Shown here one piece after another: positions 40,793 through 49,522 of a stretch of 64,000 bases of DNA. The position numbers and the translations under genes were made by a program. A model generated the notes under the pieces. The model saw nothing but the letters and a program-made list of their open reading frames with translations. It was not told the origin of the DNA and ran no database searches. The stretch lies in contig NZ_JAFJMJ010000001.1 in assembly GCF_017309385.1 (NCBI RefSeq), forward strand, positions 620,001 to 684,000, given 5' to 3'. Numbering within the stretch: position 1 is the stretch's first letter; every line of letters starts with the position of its first letter. Source of the stretch: Amycolatopsis sp. 195334CR (GTDB lineage Bacteria; Actinomycetota; Actinomycetes; Mycobacteriales; Pseudonocardiaceae).

Positions 40793-40816
40793 CTAAAAAG
40801 ACCGGGGTGGAACCCC
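40793..40816 (-). terminator. Intrinsic terminator of conservon 1 operon
   Basis: On the minus strand GGGGT, TCC, ACCCC (plus-strand 40804-40816) is followed by GGTC and five T residues, immediately after the monooxygenase stop at 40820. It is the only hairpin with a T tract in the window. Confidence 0.6.
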
Positions 40817-40819
40817 CCA

Positions 40820-42049
40820 TCAAACACTCGCCAGATACGCAGCAGCCTTCTCCGGATCCAAGAACCAGTGCTGGAAATCGGACGGATCCTGGAACCCGTT
40901 CGCGAACCGCCGCGCCACCTCCGGCTTCGCACCGGCCGTCCCGATGATCTCCAGCACGTGCGGGGGCGGCGGCTGCAGCATCGCGTTCGTCCAGATCGTC
41001 ACGTGCTGCGCGTACTCCCAGTACTGGTCGAACGCGCCCTTCATCCACTGCCGGTCGAACGGCTTGTCCCCGTTCGCCAGAATCGAGTCCAAATAGGACG
41101 CCGCGCACTTGCTCGCGTTGTTCGAGCCCTGCCCGGTGATCGGGTCGTTGGCCACCACCACGTCCGCCATGCCGAGCACCGCGTGGCCCGACGGCAGCTC
41201 ACCGACCGCGTTCCGCACCACCGGCGTGTACCCACCGGCGAGCGTGGCGCGCGCGTCGGTCAGCTCCACCTCGGTCGCCCGGTCGTACTCCCACGGCAGG
41301 TACTGCTTCATCAGCGCCAGTATCCGGTCAAGGTGCTCCTGCGGGTGCGGGTTGTCGGTGAACACGTCCAGCGGCCCACCCGGGATCCCCTCGAAGAACA
41401 GGATCTCGCAGTTCCCGCTGAGCGTGTACGCGGGAATGATGAACAGTTCCCCGACCCCGGGAATGATGTTGAACCGCACCGCCGAGAAGTCCGGGTGCTC
41501 CGGCCTCGGCTTGAGCCCGTGCACGTAGGCCAGCGAAAGCGCCCGCTGCGGCTGGGTGTACGGCGACAGCTCGGGAATGCGGTCGAACAACTGCACCAGC
41601 TCGCCCTTGCCCGCCGCGACCACCACCAGGTCGTACATGCCGGCCAGCGAGTTCAGGTCCGAGGTGGTCACCCCGTGGATGATCAGCTTCCCGCCGCGCT
41701 CCTCGAACTTCTCCAGCCAGCCCGCCATCTTCACCCGCTGGTCCACCGACTGCGCGTAGTCGTCCAGCCTGCCGACCCAGTCCAGCGCCCGGCTGCTGTC
41801 CGGCGCGGCGATGGACACGCCCAGCCCCTCGACCTTGACCGTCTCGGCCTCCCAGAAGTTCAGCCCGTGGTCCCGCTCGTGCTGCAGCGCCAGGTGGAAC
41901 ATGCACTGGGTGGACATCACCCGCCCGGCCCGGATCTCGTCCGGCGTCCGCGCCGACATCACGGTGACCTCGTACCCGTCGTGCTCTAACAGGCTCAGCC
42001 CGAGCTGCAGGCCGGACTGACCGGCGCCGACGATCAGGATCTTGGGCAT
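40820..42049 (-). CDS. StyA-like styrene/indole monooxygenase
   Basis: 409 residues. The FAD-binding GAGQSGLQLG (8-17) and the whole backbone (VMSARTPDEIRAGRVMSTQCMF; VVVAAGKGELVQLF; DPITGQGSNNASKCA) follow the styrene-monooxygenase StyA subgroup (group E flavoprotein monooxygenases). These need a separate FAD reductase (StyB), which is not found in the window. Its substrate is unknown and need not be styrene. It is 42 bp after the conservon GTPase gene, in the same direction, and ends at a terminator, so it appears to be the output enzyme of conservon 1. Confidence 0.88.
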   Translation of the reverse strand: MPKILIVGAGQSGLQLGLSLLEHDGYEVTVMSARTPDEIRAGRVMSTQCMFHLALQHERDHGLNFWEAETVKVEGLGVSIAAPDSSRALDWVGRLDDYAQSVDQRVKMAGWLEKFEERGGKLIIHGVTTSDLNSLAGMYDLVVVAAGKGELVQLFDRIPELSPYTQPQRALSLAYVHGLKPRPEHPDFSAVRFNIIPGVGELFIIPAYTLSGNCEILFFEGIPGGPLDVFTDNPHPQEHLDRILALMKQYLPWEYDRATEVELTDARATLAGGYTPVVRNAVGELPSGHAVLGMADVVVANDPITGQGSNNASKCAASYLDSILANGDKPFDRQWMKGAFDQYWEYAQHVTIWTNAMLQPPPPHVLEIIGTAGAKPEVARRFANGFQDPSDFQHWFLDPEKAAAYLASV

Positions 42050-42091
42050 GTGGGGACGTCCCTCCAGGAAAGGCGGTTCTTCGAGAGGAAA

Positions 42092-42730
42092 TCAGGCGGG
42101 GCTGAACTCGGCGCGCGGCAGCCCACCGGGCACCGACAGCTTCGCCATCGACATCGTGTGCCGGACCACGTCCTGCAGCACCCGCTGCACCGAACCGCGA
42201 TCCCGCGCGTCGCAGGTGACCAGCGGGACGTCGTCGCTGAGCGCGAGTGCGTCGCGCACCTCGTCCACCGAGTGCGTCAACTCCCCGTCGAACAGGTTGA
42301 TCGCGACGATGAACGGCAGGTCGGAGTCGTTCTCGAAGTAGTTGATCGCGGCGAAGGACTGGTCCAGGCGGCGGGTGTCCACCAGCACCACCGCCCCGAG
42401 CGCACCCCGGCACAGGTCGTCCCACAGGAACCAGAACCGGGGCTGGCCCGGCGTGCCGAACAGGTACAGCAGCAGATCCGAGTGCAGGGTGATCCGGCCG
42501 AAGTCCATCGCCACCGTGGTGGTCGACTTCTTGCCCCCGTCCGGGGGATCGTCCACGCCCTGGCCCGCTTCGGTCATCCAGGCGTCGGTGTTCAGCGGCG
42601 GCACCTCGGAAACGGCGCTCACCAGCGTGGTCTTCCCCACCCCGAAACCACCCGCCACGACGATCTTGGCCGAAATCGCCGCCAAGGGGTCTCCGGCGTC
42701 CGGCTGCGCGAGGCTCGACTTGCTCATCAT
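42092..42730 (-). CDS. Conservon GTP-binding protein (CvnD type)
   Basis: 212 residues. P-loop GGFGVGKTT (27-35), switch region AMDFG, GTPGQPR, and the base-specificity segment NLFDG, which replaces NKxD. These Ras-like proteins belong to the DUF815/conservon D family. They are encoded last in four-gene conservons with a kinase, a roadblock protein and DUF742, and may form a membrane switch. It is the fourth conservon gene, and a StyA-like monooxygenase gene follows. Two ATG codons overlap at 42730/42727. Confidence 0.9.
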   Translation of the reverse strand: MMSKSSLAQPDAGDPLAAISAKIVVAGGFGVGKTTLVSAVSEVPPLNTDAWMTEAGQGVDDPPDGGKKSTTTVAMDFGRITLHSDLLLYLFGTPGQPRFWFLWDDLCRGALGAVVLVDTRRLDQSFAAINYFENDSDLPFIVAINLFDGELTHSVDEVRDALALSDDVPLVTCDARDRGSVQRVLQDVVRHTMSMAKLSVPGGLPRAEFSPA

Positions 42731-42758
42731 GTCCTTTCCGCGGTGCTCAAGGCCTCGT

Positions 42759-43148
42759 CTAGACGGGGAGCCGCTTGAGCCCGTCGAGGACTCGTTCCAG
42801 CAGCGACAGGTCGTGGGAGTAGGTGTGCGCCGTGGAGTGGATGTGCACCGCGCCCTGCGACGCCAGATCGCTGATCAGCACGCGCACCACGCCCAGCGGC
42901 ATGGTCAGCCCGGCGGACAGCTCGGCGATCGAGGCGCGGGTGCGGGCGCGTTCGTAGATCGCGCGCGACTCCGGCATCAGCGCGTCGGCCAGCACCGGGT
43001 CGTAGCTCGGCACCGAGATCAGCGTTTCCACCAGCAGGTGGTGCCTGCTCCGGGTCCGGCCACCGGTGAGCGTGTACGGGCGGACACGCCGGCTGCGCAT
43101 CTTGCGGACCGGCTGCTCGGTCACTTCGTCAGTGGACACGTAGTTCAC
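42759..43148 (-). CDS. Conservon DUF742 protein (CvnC type)
   Basis: 129 residues, with the DUF742 core RRVRPYTLTGGRTRSRHHLLVETLISV and a winged-helix-like helix TMPLGVVRVLISDLASQGAVHIHST. DUF742 proteins are always third in conservons and probably bridge the roadblock protein and GTPase. GTG 43148 with GGAG upstream; GTG 43139 is possible. Confidence 0.9.
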   Translation of the reverse strand: MNYVSTDEVTEQPVRKMRSRRVRPYTLTGGRTRSRHHLLVETLISVPSYDPVLADALMPESRAIYERARTRASIAELSAGLTMPLGVVRVLISDLASQGAVHIHSTAHTYSHDLSLLERVLDGLKRLPV

Positions 43149-43162
43149 CTTCTCCCGGCCGG

Positions 43163-43606
43163 TCAGGCCTGCGGCCTGCGGGCGGTGAGCACGCGCCGCA
43201 GGTCGGCCCGTATCTCAGGGGTCAGCACGTGGCCGGCGTTGCGGACGAACTGCGTCATCTCGTACGCGACGACCTTCATGTCGCACTCCGGGCCGGTCAG
43301 CACGGCGAGACCGGCCCCGACCCCGATGCCCATGAACAGGAAGTAGCCGTGGGTGAGCCGGATGATGATCTGCTCACAACTGCCCTTGTGGAACAGCGCG
43401 GCGCTGTTGCCCGCCAGGCTGAGCAGGCCGCTGGCGATGGCGGCGAGCTGCTCGGCGTCGTCGTTGTTCATGCTGTCCGACGAGGTCAGCGGGAACCCGT
43501 CGGCCGACATGATCAACGCGTGGCTGACGCCGTGCACCTTGTGCACGAAGTCGTTGATCAGCCAGGTGAAGTCTTGCTTGCCGGAACTGTGCTGGGCGGC
43601 GGTCAC
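43163..43606 (-). CDS. Roadblock/LC7 protein (CvnB type)
   Basis: 147 residues, a single roadblock domain (DFTWLINDFVHKVHGVSHALIMSADGFPL) followed by a helical C-terminus. These proteins act as adapters or GTPase activators for the small GTPase of the operon. GTG 43606 overlaps the kinase stop by 4 bp. Confidence 0.9.
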   Translation of the reverse strand: MTAAQHSSGKQDFTWLINDFVHKVHGVSHALIMSADGFPLTSSDSMNNDDAEQLAAIASGLLSLAGNSAALFHKGSCEQIIIRLTHGYFLFMGIGVGAGLAVLTGPECDMKVVAYEMTQFVRNAGHVLTPEIRADLRRVLTARRPQA

Positions 43607-44943
43607 GCTTGAGGTCCCTCGGGTGGTTTCGCTGGGTCGTTCTCGTCTCTGGCGCCGCCGGCGTCGCGCTGCTGCTCCTCCAGCGCGGCGCGTTCCCCGT
43701 CGGAGAAGGCACCGAGGTCGGCGAGCAGCCGGTCGTGGCCGTCGCTCTGGTCGATCGGGTCCTCCGGGGCGGGCGGCGGCTGCGGCTCGTCCTCACCGGT
43801 GCCCTTGATGCTGCGGGGTACGCGGCGGGGCAGGCCGCCGGCGGTGATCCCGCCGCTTTCGTCTTCGCCACGGGGTGCGGGCGACGGCTTCCGCTTGGTC
43901 AGCGGCTCGGCCGTGGCGGTGGCGCCGGAGGCACCGGCGGTGCGCTTGGGCAGCGTGCCCGAGGTGCTCGTCGTGGTCGACGAATCCGACGAGCTCGACG
44001 AGCCCGACGAGCCGCGGCGGGCCAGCGGTACCGCGTCGGCCTGGGGCGCCAGGGTGGGGGTGAACCCGTTCGACGGCACGACCACCGTGGCGGTGCCCGA
44101 CCAGCCCGCCTCGGGCAGTTCGCTGACCAGTTCGGCGGGCAGCAGCACGGTGGCGGTGGTGCCGTGCGGGACGCGGCGCTCCAGCCGCACCCGCATGCCG
44201 TGCCGCACGGCGAGCCGCCGCACCACGGCCAGGCCCATGTGCCGCACCGAGGCGTGGTCGAGCACCGGTTCGGCGTCGAGCCGGTCGTTCAGCTCGGCGA
44301 GCCGTTCGGCCGGGACGCCGATGCCCTCGTCCTCGATGCGGATCAGCACGCTGCCCTGCTCGGTGAGGTGGGCGCTGACCCGGACCGGGGTGTCCGGCGA
44401 GGACTGGCCGGTGGCGTTGTCGAGCAGTTCGGACAGCAGCCTGCTGAGGTCCTCGGCGGCGAAGCCGACCACGCCGAGCGGGACCACGCGGCCGATCGAC
44501 ACCCTGGCGTAGTGCGTGATCGAGGACATGCCCGCCCGGATCACGTCGACCACCGAGGCGGTCTCCCCGGCGTTGTCCCCGGCCTCGCGACCGGCGAGCA
44601 CGCGCAGGTTCTCCGCGTTGCGGCGCAGGCGGGCGGCGAGGTGGTCGAGCCGGTACAGCTCGGAGAGCCGCTCGTCGTCCTCCTCGCGCGCTTCCATTTC
44701 TTCCAGCTGGGAGAGCAGGGAGTCGACCAGGTTGAGGTCGCGCAGCGCGACGCTGGCGCAGATCCCGGCCAGCGCCTCCTGCTCGGTGTTGTCCACCGGG
44801 GGCGGAGGCGGCGGCGCCTCGATCACCCGGGTGCCCCGCACCGGTTGTTGGTCGGGGGTGCTGAGGAACTGGACCGCGGCCGCGCGGGCGCGATCTCGCA
44901 GCACCCGCGAGCGATCCAGTAGTTCCCGAGCCCGCGTCGCCAT
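43603..44943 (-). CDS. Conservon sensor-kinase-like protein without membrane domain
   Basis: 446 residues. A short helical N-terminus has no membrane span; then LYRLDHLAARLRRNAENLRVL resembles the DHp region of conservon kinases, and LLSELLDNATGQ and EDEGIGVP form the HATPase N and G1 boxes. The C-terminal 140 residues are low-complexity Ser/Thr/Pro/Glu. Unlike the conservon 2 kinase it lacks NIT and HAMP domains, so its input must be cytoplasmic. ATG 44943 is selected; a GTG about 50 nt upstream is possible. First gene of the five-gene operon. Confidence 0.85.
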   Translation of the reverse strand: MATRARELLDRSRVLRDRARAAAVQFLSTPDQQPVRGTRVIEAPPPPPPVDNTEQEALAGICASVALRDLNLVDSLLSQLEEMEAREEDDERLSELYRLDHLAARLRRNAENLRVLAGREAGDNAGETASVVDVIRAGMSSITHYARVSIGRVVPLGVVGFAAEDLSRLLSELLDNATGQSSPDTPVRVSAHLTEQGSVLIRIEDEGIGVPAERLAELNDRLDAEPVLDHASVRHMGLAVVRRLAVRHGMRVRLERRVPHGTTATVLLPAELVSELPEAGWSGTATVVVPSNGFTPTLAPQADAVPLARRGSSGSSSSSDSSTTTSTSGTLPKRTAGASGATATAEPLTKRKPSPAPRGEDESGGITAGGLPRRVPRSIKGTGEDEPQPPPAPEDPIDQSDGHDRLLADLGAFSDGERAALEEQQRDAGGARDENDPAKPPEGPQA

Positions 44944-45113
44944 CTGCCTGTCTACCCTCTTCGTCGCGTACGGCTCCGTTTCGCCCACCGGCCCTACGCC
45001 GACGGTCGTAGTGCAACATGCAAGCAGACACCGTAGCCGATGTCCACAAAAAGCTCTCGTCCGCCTACAGTCGGTCATACCGTTACCGCGCCACGTATCC
45101 GATCGTGATCTTC

Positions 45114-45132
45114 ACCGTCCACTGTGGACGGT
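45114..45132. promoter_or_regulatory. Perfect 9-bp-arm dyad ACCGTCCAC-T-GTGGACGGT
   Basis: The arms are separated by one base, so an RNA hairpin would have to open several pairs. It is 5 bp after the stop of the dehydrogenase gene on the minus strand and about 170 bp upstream of the conservon 1 kinase start. It could be an operator for conservon 1 or a terminator. Plus-strand TTTT follows. Confidence 0.4.
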
Positions 45133-45137
45133 TTTGA

Positions 45138-45974
45138 TCACCGGTGGAAGACCCGCTTCACCGCGGCCATGTCCTGGTCGCCGTCCCCATTCGTAACGGC
45201 GTCGTCGAACAACGCCTTCAGCGCCCGCATCAGCCGGTCGTCGGTGCCGCGCATGGCGGCCAGGATCAGCCCGGCGTCCTTGGCCGCGCCCTCGGCGGGG
45301 AACGCGGGCGGGTACTCGCCGTCGATCATCGCCCCGCCCTTGAGCTGCGCGTACGGGTTGTCCAGCGGGCCGCCGGAGAGCACGTCGAGAAACAGCCGCG
45401 GGTCCAGCCCGAGGTCCTCGGCCAGCCGCACGCTCTGCGCGGTGGCGGCGGTGATGGACAGCACCCAGGCGTTGGCGGTGAGCTTGAGCCGGTGGCCGTC
45501 GCCCGGGCGTTCGCTCACCCACACGGTGCGCGCGCCGATCGCGTCGAACACCGGGGCGACCGCGTCGCGCAGGTCCGCCGGGCCCGCGGCCAGCACCACC
45601 AGCGCGCCGTCCTCGGCGGGCTTGCGGGTGCCGAGCACCGGCGCGTCCACGTAGCGGGCGCCGAGCCCGGCGAACTCCTCGGCGGCCTCGACCCCGACCG
45701 TGCCCGACTGGACCCAGACCCCGGACAGGGCGGGCAGCGCCTCGGCCATCACCTGCCGGACCGCGTCGGCGTCGAACAACATGGTGACCACGACGTCGGC
45801 GGCGCGCACCGCGTCGGCCGGGTCATCGGCCACCGTCGCCCCGACCTCGGCGAGGGGCCGCGCCTTGGCGGCGTCGCGGTTCCACACCACCACCTCGTGA
45901 CCGGCGCGGAGCAGGCTGCGCGCCATGCCCGCGCCCATGATCCCGGTACCCAGCACGGCCACCTTGCTACTCAT
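45138..45974 (-). CDS. 3-hydroxyisobutyrate dehydrogenase-like oxidoreductase
   Basis: 278 residues, beta-hydroxyacid dehydrogenase family. NAD(P)-binding GTGIMGAGMA (9-18), substrate loop VQSGTVGVEAAEEF, and catalytic Lys in HRLKLTANAW. Members act on 3-hydroxyisobutyrate, tartronate semialdehyde, or imines (IREDs); the Lys supports the dehydrogenase role. GGTGAGGAGCG gives a clear ribosome site. It is 194 bp upstream of conservon 1 on the same strand, separated by a dyad. Confidence 0.87.
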   Translation of the reverse strand: MSSKVAVLGTGIMGAGMARSLLRAGHEVVVWNRDAAKARPLAEVGATVADDPADAVRAADVVVTMLFDADAVRQVMAEALPALSGVWVQSGTVGVEAAEEFAGLGARYVDAPVLGTRKPAEDGALVVLAAGPADLRDAVAPVFDAIGARTVWVSERPGDGHRLKLTANAWVLSITAATAQSVRLAEDLGLDPRLFLDVLSGGPLDNPYAQLKGGAMIDGEYPPAFPAEGAAKDAGLILAAMRGTDDRLMRALKALFDDAVTNGDGDQDMAAVKRVFHR

Positions 45975-46075
45975 CGGAAGTCGCTCCTCACCGGCGCGTA
46001 ACGCCGTTGATCACCTATCGATGGACGGGACACATCCGGCGCTCCGGTCGCCGGGTCCACTCATGGGGTTCCATC

Positions 46076-46558
46076 ATGGCGAGATCCGCCTTGTTCCGCC
46101 GTGCGCTGATGAGCCTGCTGGTCAGCGCGGCCGCGGCCACCGTCGCGTGCCACCGAGGTGTGGCGAACCGATCCGGCGGACCAGCCGACCTGGGTCCGCC
46201 AGCCCGCCGAGCGGGACCGGTTCGCCGGGCCCTACGCCGGCGATGTCTGCGTGGCGGAACACGTCGGGGCCGCCGGCACCGAGCTGATCCGGGCGGCGAT
46301 GGACGCCGGGCAGACCAGGGTGACCGTCGCCCTGCTCGCCGACTGCGCCGGCGGCGAGCTCTACCCGGTGGCGCGCACCGAGTACGTCTTCAGCACCTCC
46401 CGCGACGAAACCCAGCGCACCGCGGTGGCGGGTCCGGACGGCACCGCCACGGTCACCCTCACCCGGCCGAGTCCGGGTACGCCTACCTGTGGGTGACCAG
46501 CCGCACGGCGGACGGGGTCGAGTCGGGGCAGCGGACCTACTGGTTCATCGTGGGGTAG
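46076..46558 (+). pseudogene. Secreted/lipoprotein gene with two compensating frameshifts
   Basis: The start (MARSALFRRALMSLLVSAAA, then ATVACHRGV) is a signal peptide with a lipobox-like Cys, in one frame. Protein-like sequence then continues in the +1 frame from about 46150 (VWRTDPADQPTWVRQPAERD to TVTLTRP). From about 46470 it returns to the original frame (ESGYAYLWVTSRTADGVESG to the TAG). Read in one frame the middle is Arg/Gly-rich nonsense. Both ends and the middle make sense only if one base was gained and one lost. It could be a decayed gene or two assembly errors; no family is recognised. Confidence 0.6.
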
Positions 46559-46604
46559 CGGGAAATTCCGTGCACGGCGGGAAAAACGGACAGCCACTCG
46601 ATCC

Positions 46605-46626
46605 GGCTACCCTGGCCGGGGTAGCC
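46605..46626 (+). terminator. 8-bp stem hairpin after disrupted gene
   Basis: GGCTACCC (46605-46612) and GGGTAGCC (46619-46626) pair perfectly with a 6-nt loop. It is 47 bp after the end of the disrupted gene and 160 bp before the DivIVA-like gene. Confidence 0.45.
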
Positions 46627-46784
46627 CCGCCTCACCCGGAATTCACCCGGTGGATGCCTTGCCACACCAGGGTTTCCGAATTTCTCCTTGGTGCGCAAGG
46701 GAAAGTCGCGAGACCGCGCGATCGGCGGCAGACCGCGGCCGAATTCGTTGGTATGTTGGAGATCTCCGAGGTTCTGGAGGTGAC

Positions 46785-47342
46785 GTGGCGGAGAACCCCA
46801 ACTTCGGCGTGGTGTGGCGCGGCTACCACCGCGGTCAGGTCGAGCAGTGTCTGGACGAGCTCAGAGCCGAGCTGGCCGAGGCGGTGGCGAGCCACGAAGC
46901 CGCGGTGTCCCAAGTGGAAGACCTCGAGAAGCAGGTGGCGGTGCTGCTCGAGGACAACCAGGAACTCCAGGCGGCACTCGATCGGGTGTGCCAGGCGCCG
47001 ATCGAGCCCGACGGGCTGACCGAGCGGCTCCGGCACATGATGGAGCTGGCCCGGCTGGAAGCCACCGAGATCAAGGCCACCGCGCACGCCCAGCGCGAGC
47101 GGGACGAGCAGCGCCGGAAGCAGACCGAACAGGATTTCGAACTCGCGATGTCCGCGCGGCGGCGCGAGGCCCTGCACGATATCGAGGTGCAGAGGGCCGA
47201 GGCCGCGGCGGAGGTGGAGCGCGTCCTCGCGGAGGCGCACGCCAGGTCGGCGGAGGCCGAAGACCTCCGCGCCCAGATCGTCAGCCAGCTGGAGGCAGCC
47301 AACAAGATCCTCGAAGAAGACCGCGTCACCGCGGAGACCTGA
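46785..47342 (+). CDS. DivIVA-like coiled-coil protein
   Basis: 185 residues. The N-terminus NFGVVWRGYHRGQVEQCLDEL corresponds to the DivIVA membrane-binding segment (F-x-x-x-x-R-G-Y-x-x-x-x-V-D-x-F). The rest is a continuous heptad coiled coil rich in Glu/Ala/Arg (AEAVASHEAAVSQVEDLEKQ onwards). It is shorter than Wag31/DivIVA, so it is a paralogue rather than the polar organiser. GTG 46785 follows GGAGGTGAC. Confidence 0.85.
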   Translation: MAENPNFGVVWRGYHRGQVEQCLDELRAELAEAVASHEAAVSQVEDLEKQVAVLLEDNQELQAALDRVCQAPIEPDGLTERLRHMMELARLEATEIKATAHAQRERDEQRRKQTEQDFELAMSARRREALHDIEVQRAEAAAEVERVLAEAHARSAEAEDLRAQIVSQLEAANKILEEDRVTAET

Positions 47343-47434
47343 CCCGCGTCAGCCCGGCCAGGCGGCGGTCGCAGGCGCCACTACTGATCGCACCGGCGAC
47401 CAGGGCACCGTGCGCCCACGGCACGACGACCAGG

Positions 47435-48046
47435 TCAGCGGAAGGGCACGGTCATGCAGGCCACCCGGCCACCGGCCTGGCCGGCTTTGCCGTGCTCGGT
47501 CGCGGTGTGCTCCTCGGCGTGCACCACCACCGAAGCCGGGACCCGGTCGCTGAAGCCGAACGGCACCTCGGTGCGGGACTCGCCGTCGCCCTCGGCGTTC
47601 GTGCGCAGGTCGAGCCAGAACTCGTTCTGCGGATTCGCGTACGCCGGGTCCTTCGACGGCTGCTCCGGGGTAGCCGCCGGGTCGACGCGGTTCTGGAAGT
47701 GCGGGCCCGCCGCATCGCCCGTGGGCCCGCACGGCTTGGCGTGCAGGTGGACGGCGTAACCGCGGTTGGCGGCCAGCCCGTCGGCGTCGAACTCCACCAG
47801 CGTGCCCGTGCCGGTGGACCTCGCCGAGACCTGCAAGCCCGCGCCCACCGGGGCCGCCGCCTGGTCGTAGGTGAAGGCGTCCGTCCCCTGCTCGGGTGCG
47901 GCGAGCCGTCGCTCCTGCTCTACGTTGACCCCGGCGGCGCCGTTGACCTGCGGGCTGTCCTCTTCGCCATCCGGTTCGTCCCCGCAGCCGGCGGCGAGCA
48001 GTCCCACCGCGGCGCACCCGATGACCAGTTGCTTGCTCCTGCGCAT
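47435..48046 (-). CDS. Cu/Zn superoxide dismutase-like lipoprotein
   Basis: 203 residues. Signal with lipobox (LLAAGC at about 16-21), an acidic linker, then a SodC domain: HLHAKPCG (Cu ligands and disulfide Cys), GPHFQN, and VVVHAEEHTATEHGKAGQAG continuing to GGRVAC (second Cys). Some metal ligands match; the Zn loop is shortened (PHFQNRVDPAATPEQ). It probably detoxifies superoxide at the cell surface. The ATG at 48046 has GGGAGC directly upstream; the frame is open to 48076 where another start may be used. Confidence 0.85.
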   Translation of the reverse strand: MRRSKQLVIGCAAVGLLAAGCGDEPDGEEDSPQVNGAAGVNVEQERRLAAPEQGTDAFTYDQAAAPVGAGLQVSARSTGTGTLVEFDADGLAANRGYAVHLHAKPCGPTGDAAGPHFQNRVDPAATPEQPSKDPAYANPQNEFWLDLRTNAEGDGESRTEVPFGFSDRVPASVVVHAEEHTATEHGKAGQAGGRVACMTVPFR

Positions 48047-48075
48047 GCTCCCGGACTTCCCGATTCGTCCGTTCA

Positions 48076-49263
48076 CTAATCACGCCGGGCGACGACCGCC
48101 AGCAGCAGGCAGGCCAGCGCCGTGGTGCCGGTGATCAGCCAGCCCGCCGCGGCGGACCCGCTCCGGTCCATCAGCCCGCCGATGACCAGCGCGAACAGCA
48201 GGAACACCGTCCAGGAGAGCGCGCCGACCCCGGAGGCGACGCCCGAGCGGACGGCCGACGGGACGGCGTCGTGGAGCAACCGGGTGACGTGGATGGTCAC
48301 CACCACGACCAGCAGCACCAGCACCACCTGGGCGACGGTGACCAGCACGATCCCGGCGGGCAGGACCAGCACCAGGCTCGCCGCCAGCATGGTCGCGCAC
48401 ACCGCGGCGAGCGTGCGCGGCCTGCCGAGCGCGAGCCGCCCGCCGAGCAGTCCGCCGAGGCCGAGCGTGGACACCAGCGCCGCCCAGTACGGCCCGTGCA
48501 GCACCGCGGGCAGCGCCAGCGCGACCAGCCAGAGCGGGCCGAACTCGAACACCACCTGGGTGAGCAGCGCGGCGAGCACGGACAGCGCCACGATCGGCAG
48601 CAGCCTGCCGCGCCGGACGAGCGTGCGGAAGGTCAGCGCCAGTTGCTCGCGCAGTCCGGTCCGCGTACCGGCCTGGTGCAGCCGCGGCTCGTCGAACCGC
48701 AGGTAGGCGACGATGGACAACAACGCGAACGGCACGGTGAGGAAGTAGGTCAGCCGCGTCGAGAACGCGCCTGCCAGCCAGCCGCCGGCCAGCGAGCTGC
48801 CCACCAGCGCTACCGCCTCGATCAGCCGGACCCGGCCGATCCGCTGCTCGAACCGGTCGCTGCCGCCGGTCTCGGCGAGCACGGTGTCGTAGACGACCGC
48901 GTCCATCGTGCCGGAGTACATCGCGAAGTACACGCCCAGCGAGAGCGTGGCGAAGATGTAGGACGGCACGTCGTGGCTGAGCCCGCCGAGCAGCGCGCAC
49001 ACCGCGAGGGCGAGGCTTGCCAGTACCAGCACCCCGCGCCTGCTCCAGCGGTCGGCGAGGATTCCGGAAACAACCTCGACCAGCGGGACGACCGCGGCGT
49101 ACGCGGCGGCCATCAGCCCGACCGCGGCCGCGTCGAAGCCGATCTCGGTGAGGAACAACTTCTCGACCGGCACCCAGAGCGAAACGCCCTGGAGCGCGGT
49201 TGCCACGTGCAGCGGCCACAGCCGGGTGACCAGCGAATCCTTTGACGGCGCTCGGTTCAGCAT
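48076..49263 (-). CDS. MFS transporter (probable drug efflux type)
   Basis: 395 residues, 12 helices. Loop 2-3 motif SGILADRWSRRGVLVLA and the sequence MYSGTMDAVVYDTVLAE resemble 12-TM antiporters that export drugs or organic compounds. Two short hydrophilic loops (RTGLREQLALTFRTLVRRG) are as expected. Start ATG 49263. No regulator is adjacent except the sigma/anti-sigma pair upstream, which ends 32 bp before it on the same strand; co-expression is possible. Confidence 0.85.
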   Translation of the reverse strand: MLNRAPSKDSLVTRLWPLHVATALQGVSLWVPVEKLFLTEIGFDAAAVGLMAAAYAAVVPLVEVVSGILADRWSRRGVLVLASLALAVCALLGGLSHDVPSYIFATLSLGVYFAMYSGTMDAVVYDTVLAETGGSDRFEQRIGRVRLIEAVALVGSSLAGGWLAGAFSTRLTYFLTVPFALLSIVAYLRFDEPRLHQAGTRTGLREQLALTFRTLVRRGRLLPIVALSVLAALLTQVVFEFGPLWLVALALPAVLHGPYWAALVSTLGLGGLLGGRLALGRPRTLAAVCATMLAASLVLVLPAGIVLVTVAQVVLVLLVVVVTIHVTRLLHDAVPSAVRSGVASGVGALSWTVFLLFALVIGGLMDRSGSAAAGWLITGTTALACLLLAVVARRD

Positions 49264-49294
49264 GCCGGTGCAGTGTCACCGGCGGGCTGAGGCG

Positions 49295-49522
49295 TTACAC
49301 GTCGGTTCGCCGGAACGCGGCGAGCAGGGACTCGCGTGCTTCGGGCGGCAGGTTCTCCGGCGGGAGATCGCCGAGGGTCCGCACGGTCGCGCGGACCTGG
49401 TCCAGGTAGGTGCCGCAGCCGTCGCACTCGGCGAGGTGGTCGACGAACCGGCGTTCCGCGGCCGGGTCCATCACCCCGTCGAGAAAGGCCGTGACCTGCT
49501 CGACGAACTGCTCGCAGTTCAC
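49295..49522 (-). CDS. Zinc-finger anti-sigma factor (zf-HC2)
   Basis: 75 residues. The HxxxCxxC motif is HLAECDGC (29-36), and C3 lies upstream, as in ZAS-type anti-sigma factors. No membrane span, so it is soluble. GTG 49522 overlaps the ECF sigma factor stop by 4 bp; GGAGG precedes it. It should bind the ECF factor encoded immediately upstream and release it on oxidation or another signal. Confidence 0.88.
   Translation of the reverse strand: MNCEQFVEQVTAFLDGVMDPAAERRFVDHLAECDGCGTYLDQVRATVRTLGDLPPENLPPEARESLLAAFRRTDV

Noticed and set aside
40820..42049. Styrene degradation locus
   Set aside because: No StyB reductase, StyC isomerase or StyD dehydrogenase is present; only the StyA-like protein.
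45114..45132. A classic terminator hairpin
   Set aside because: The dyad has only one base between arms, too short for an RNA loop without opening pairs; kept as a dyad or operator instead.
46007..46558. A 183-residue single-frame protein
   Set aside because: The middle 100 residues are Arg/Gly-rich nonsense in this frame, while another frame encodes convincing protein there.
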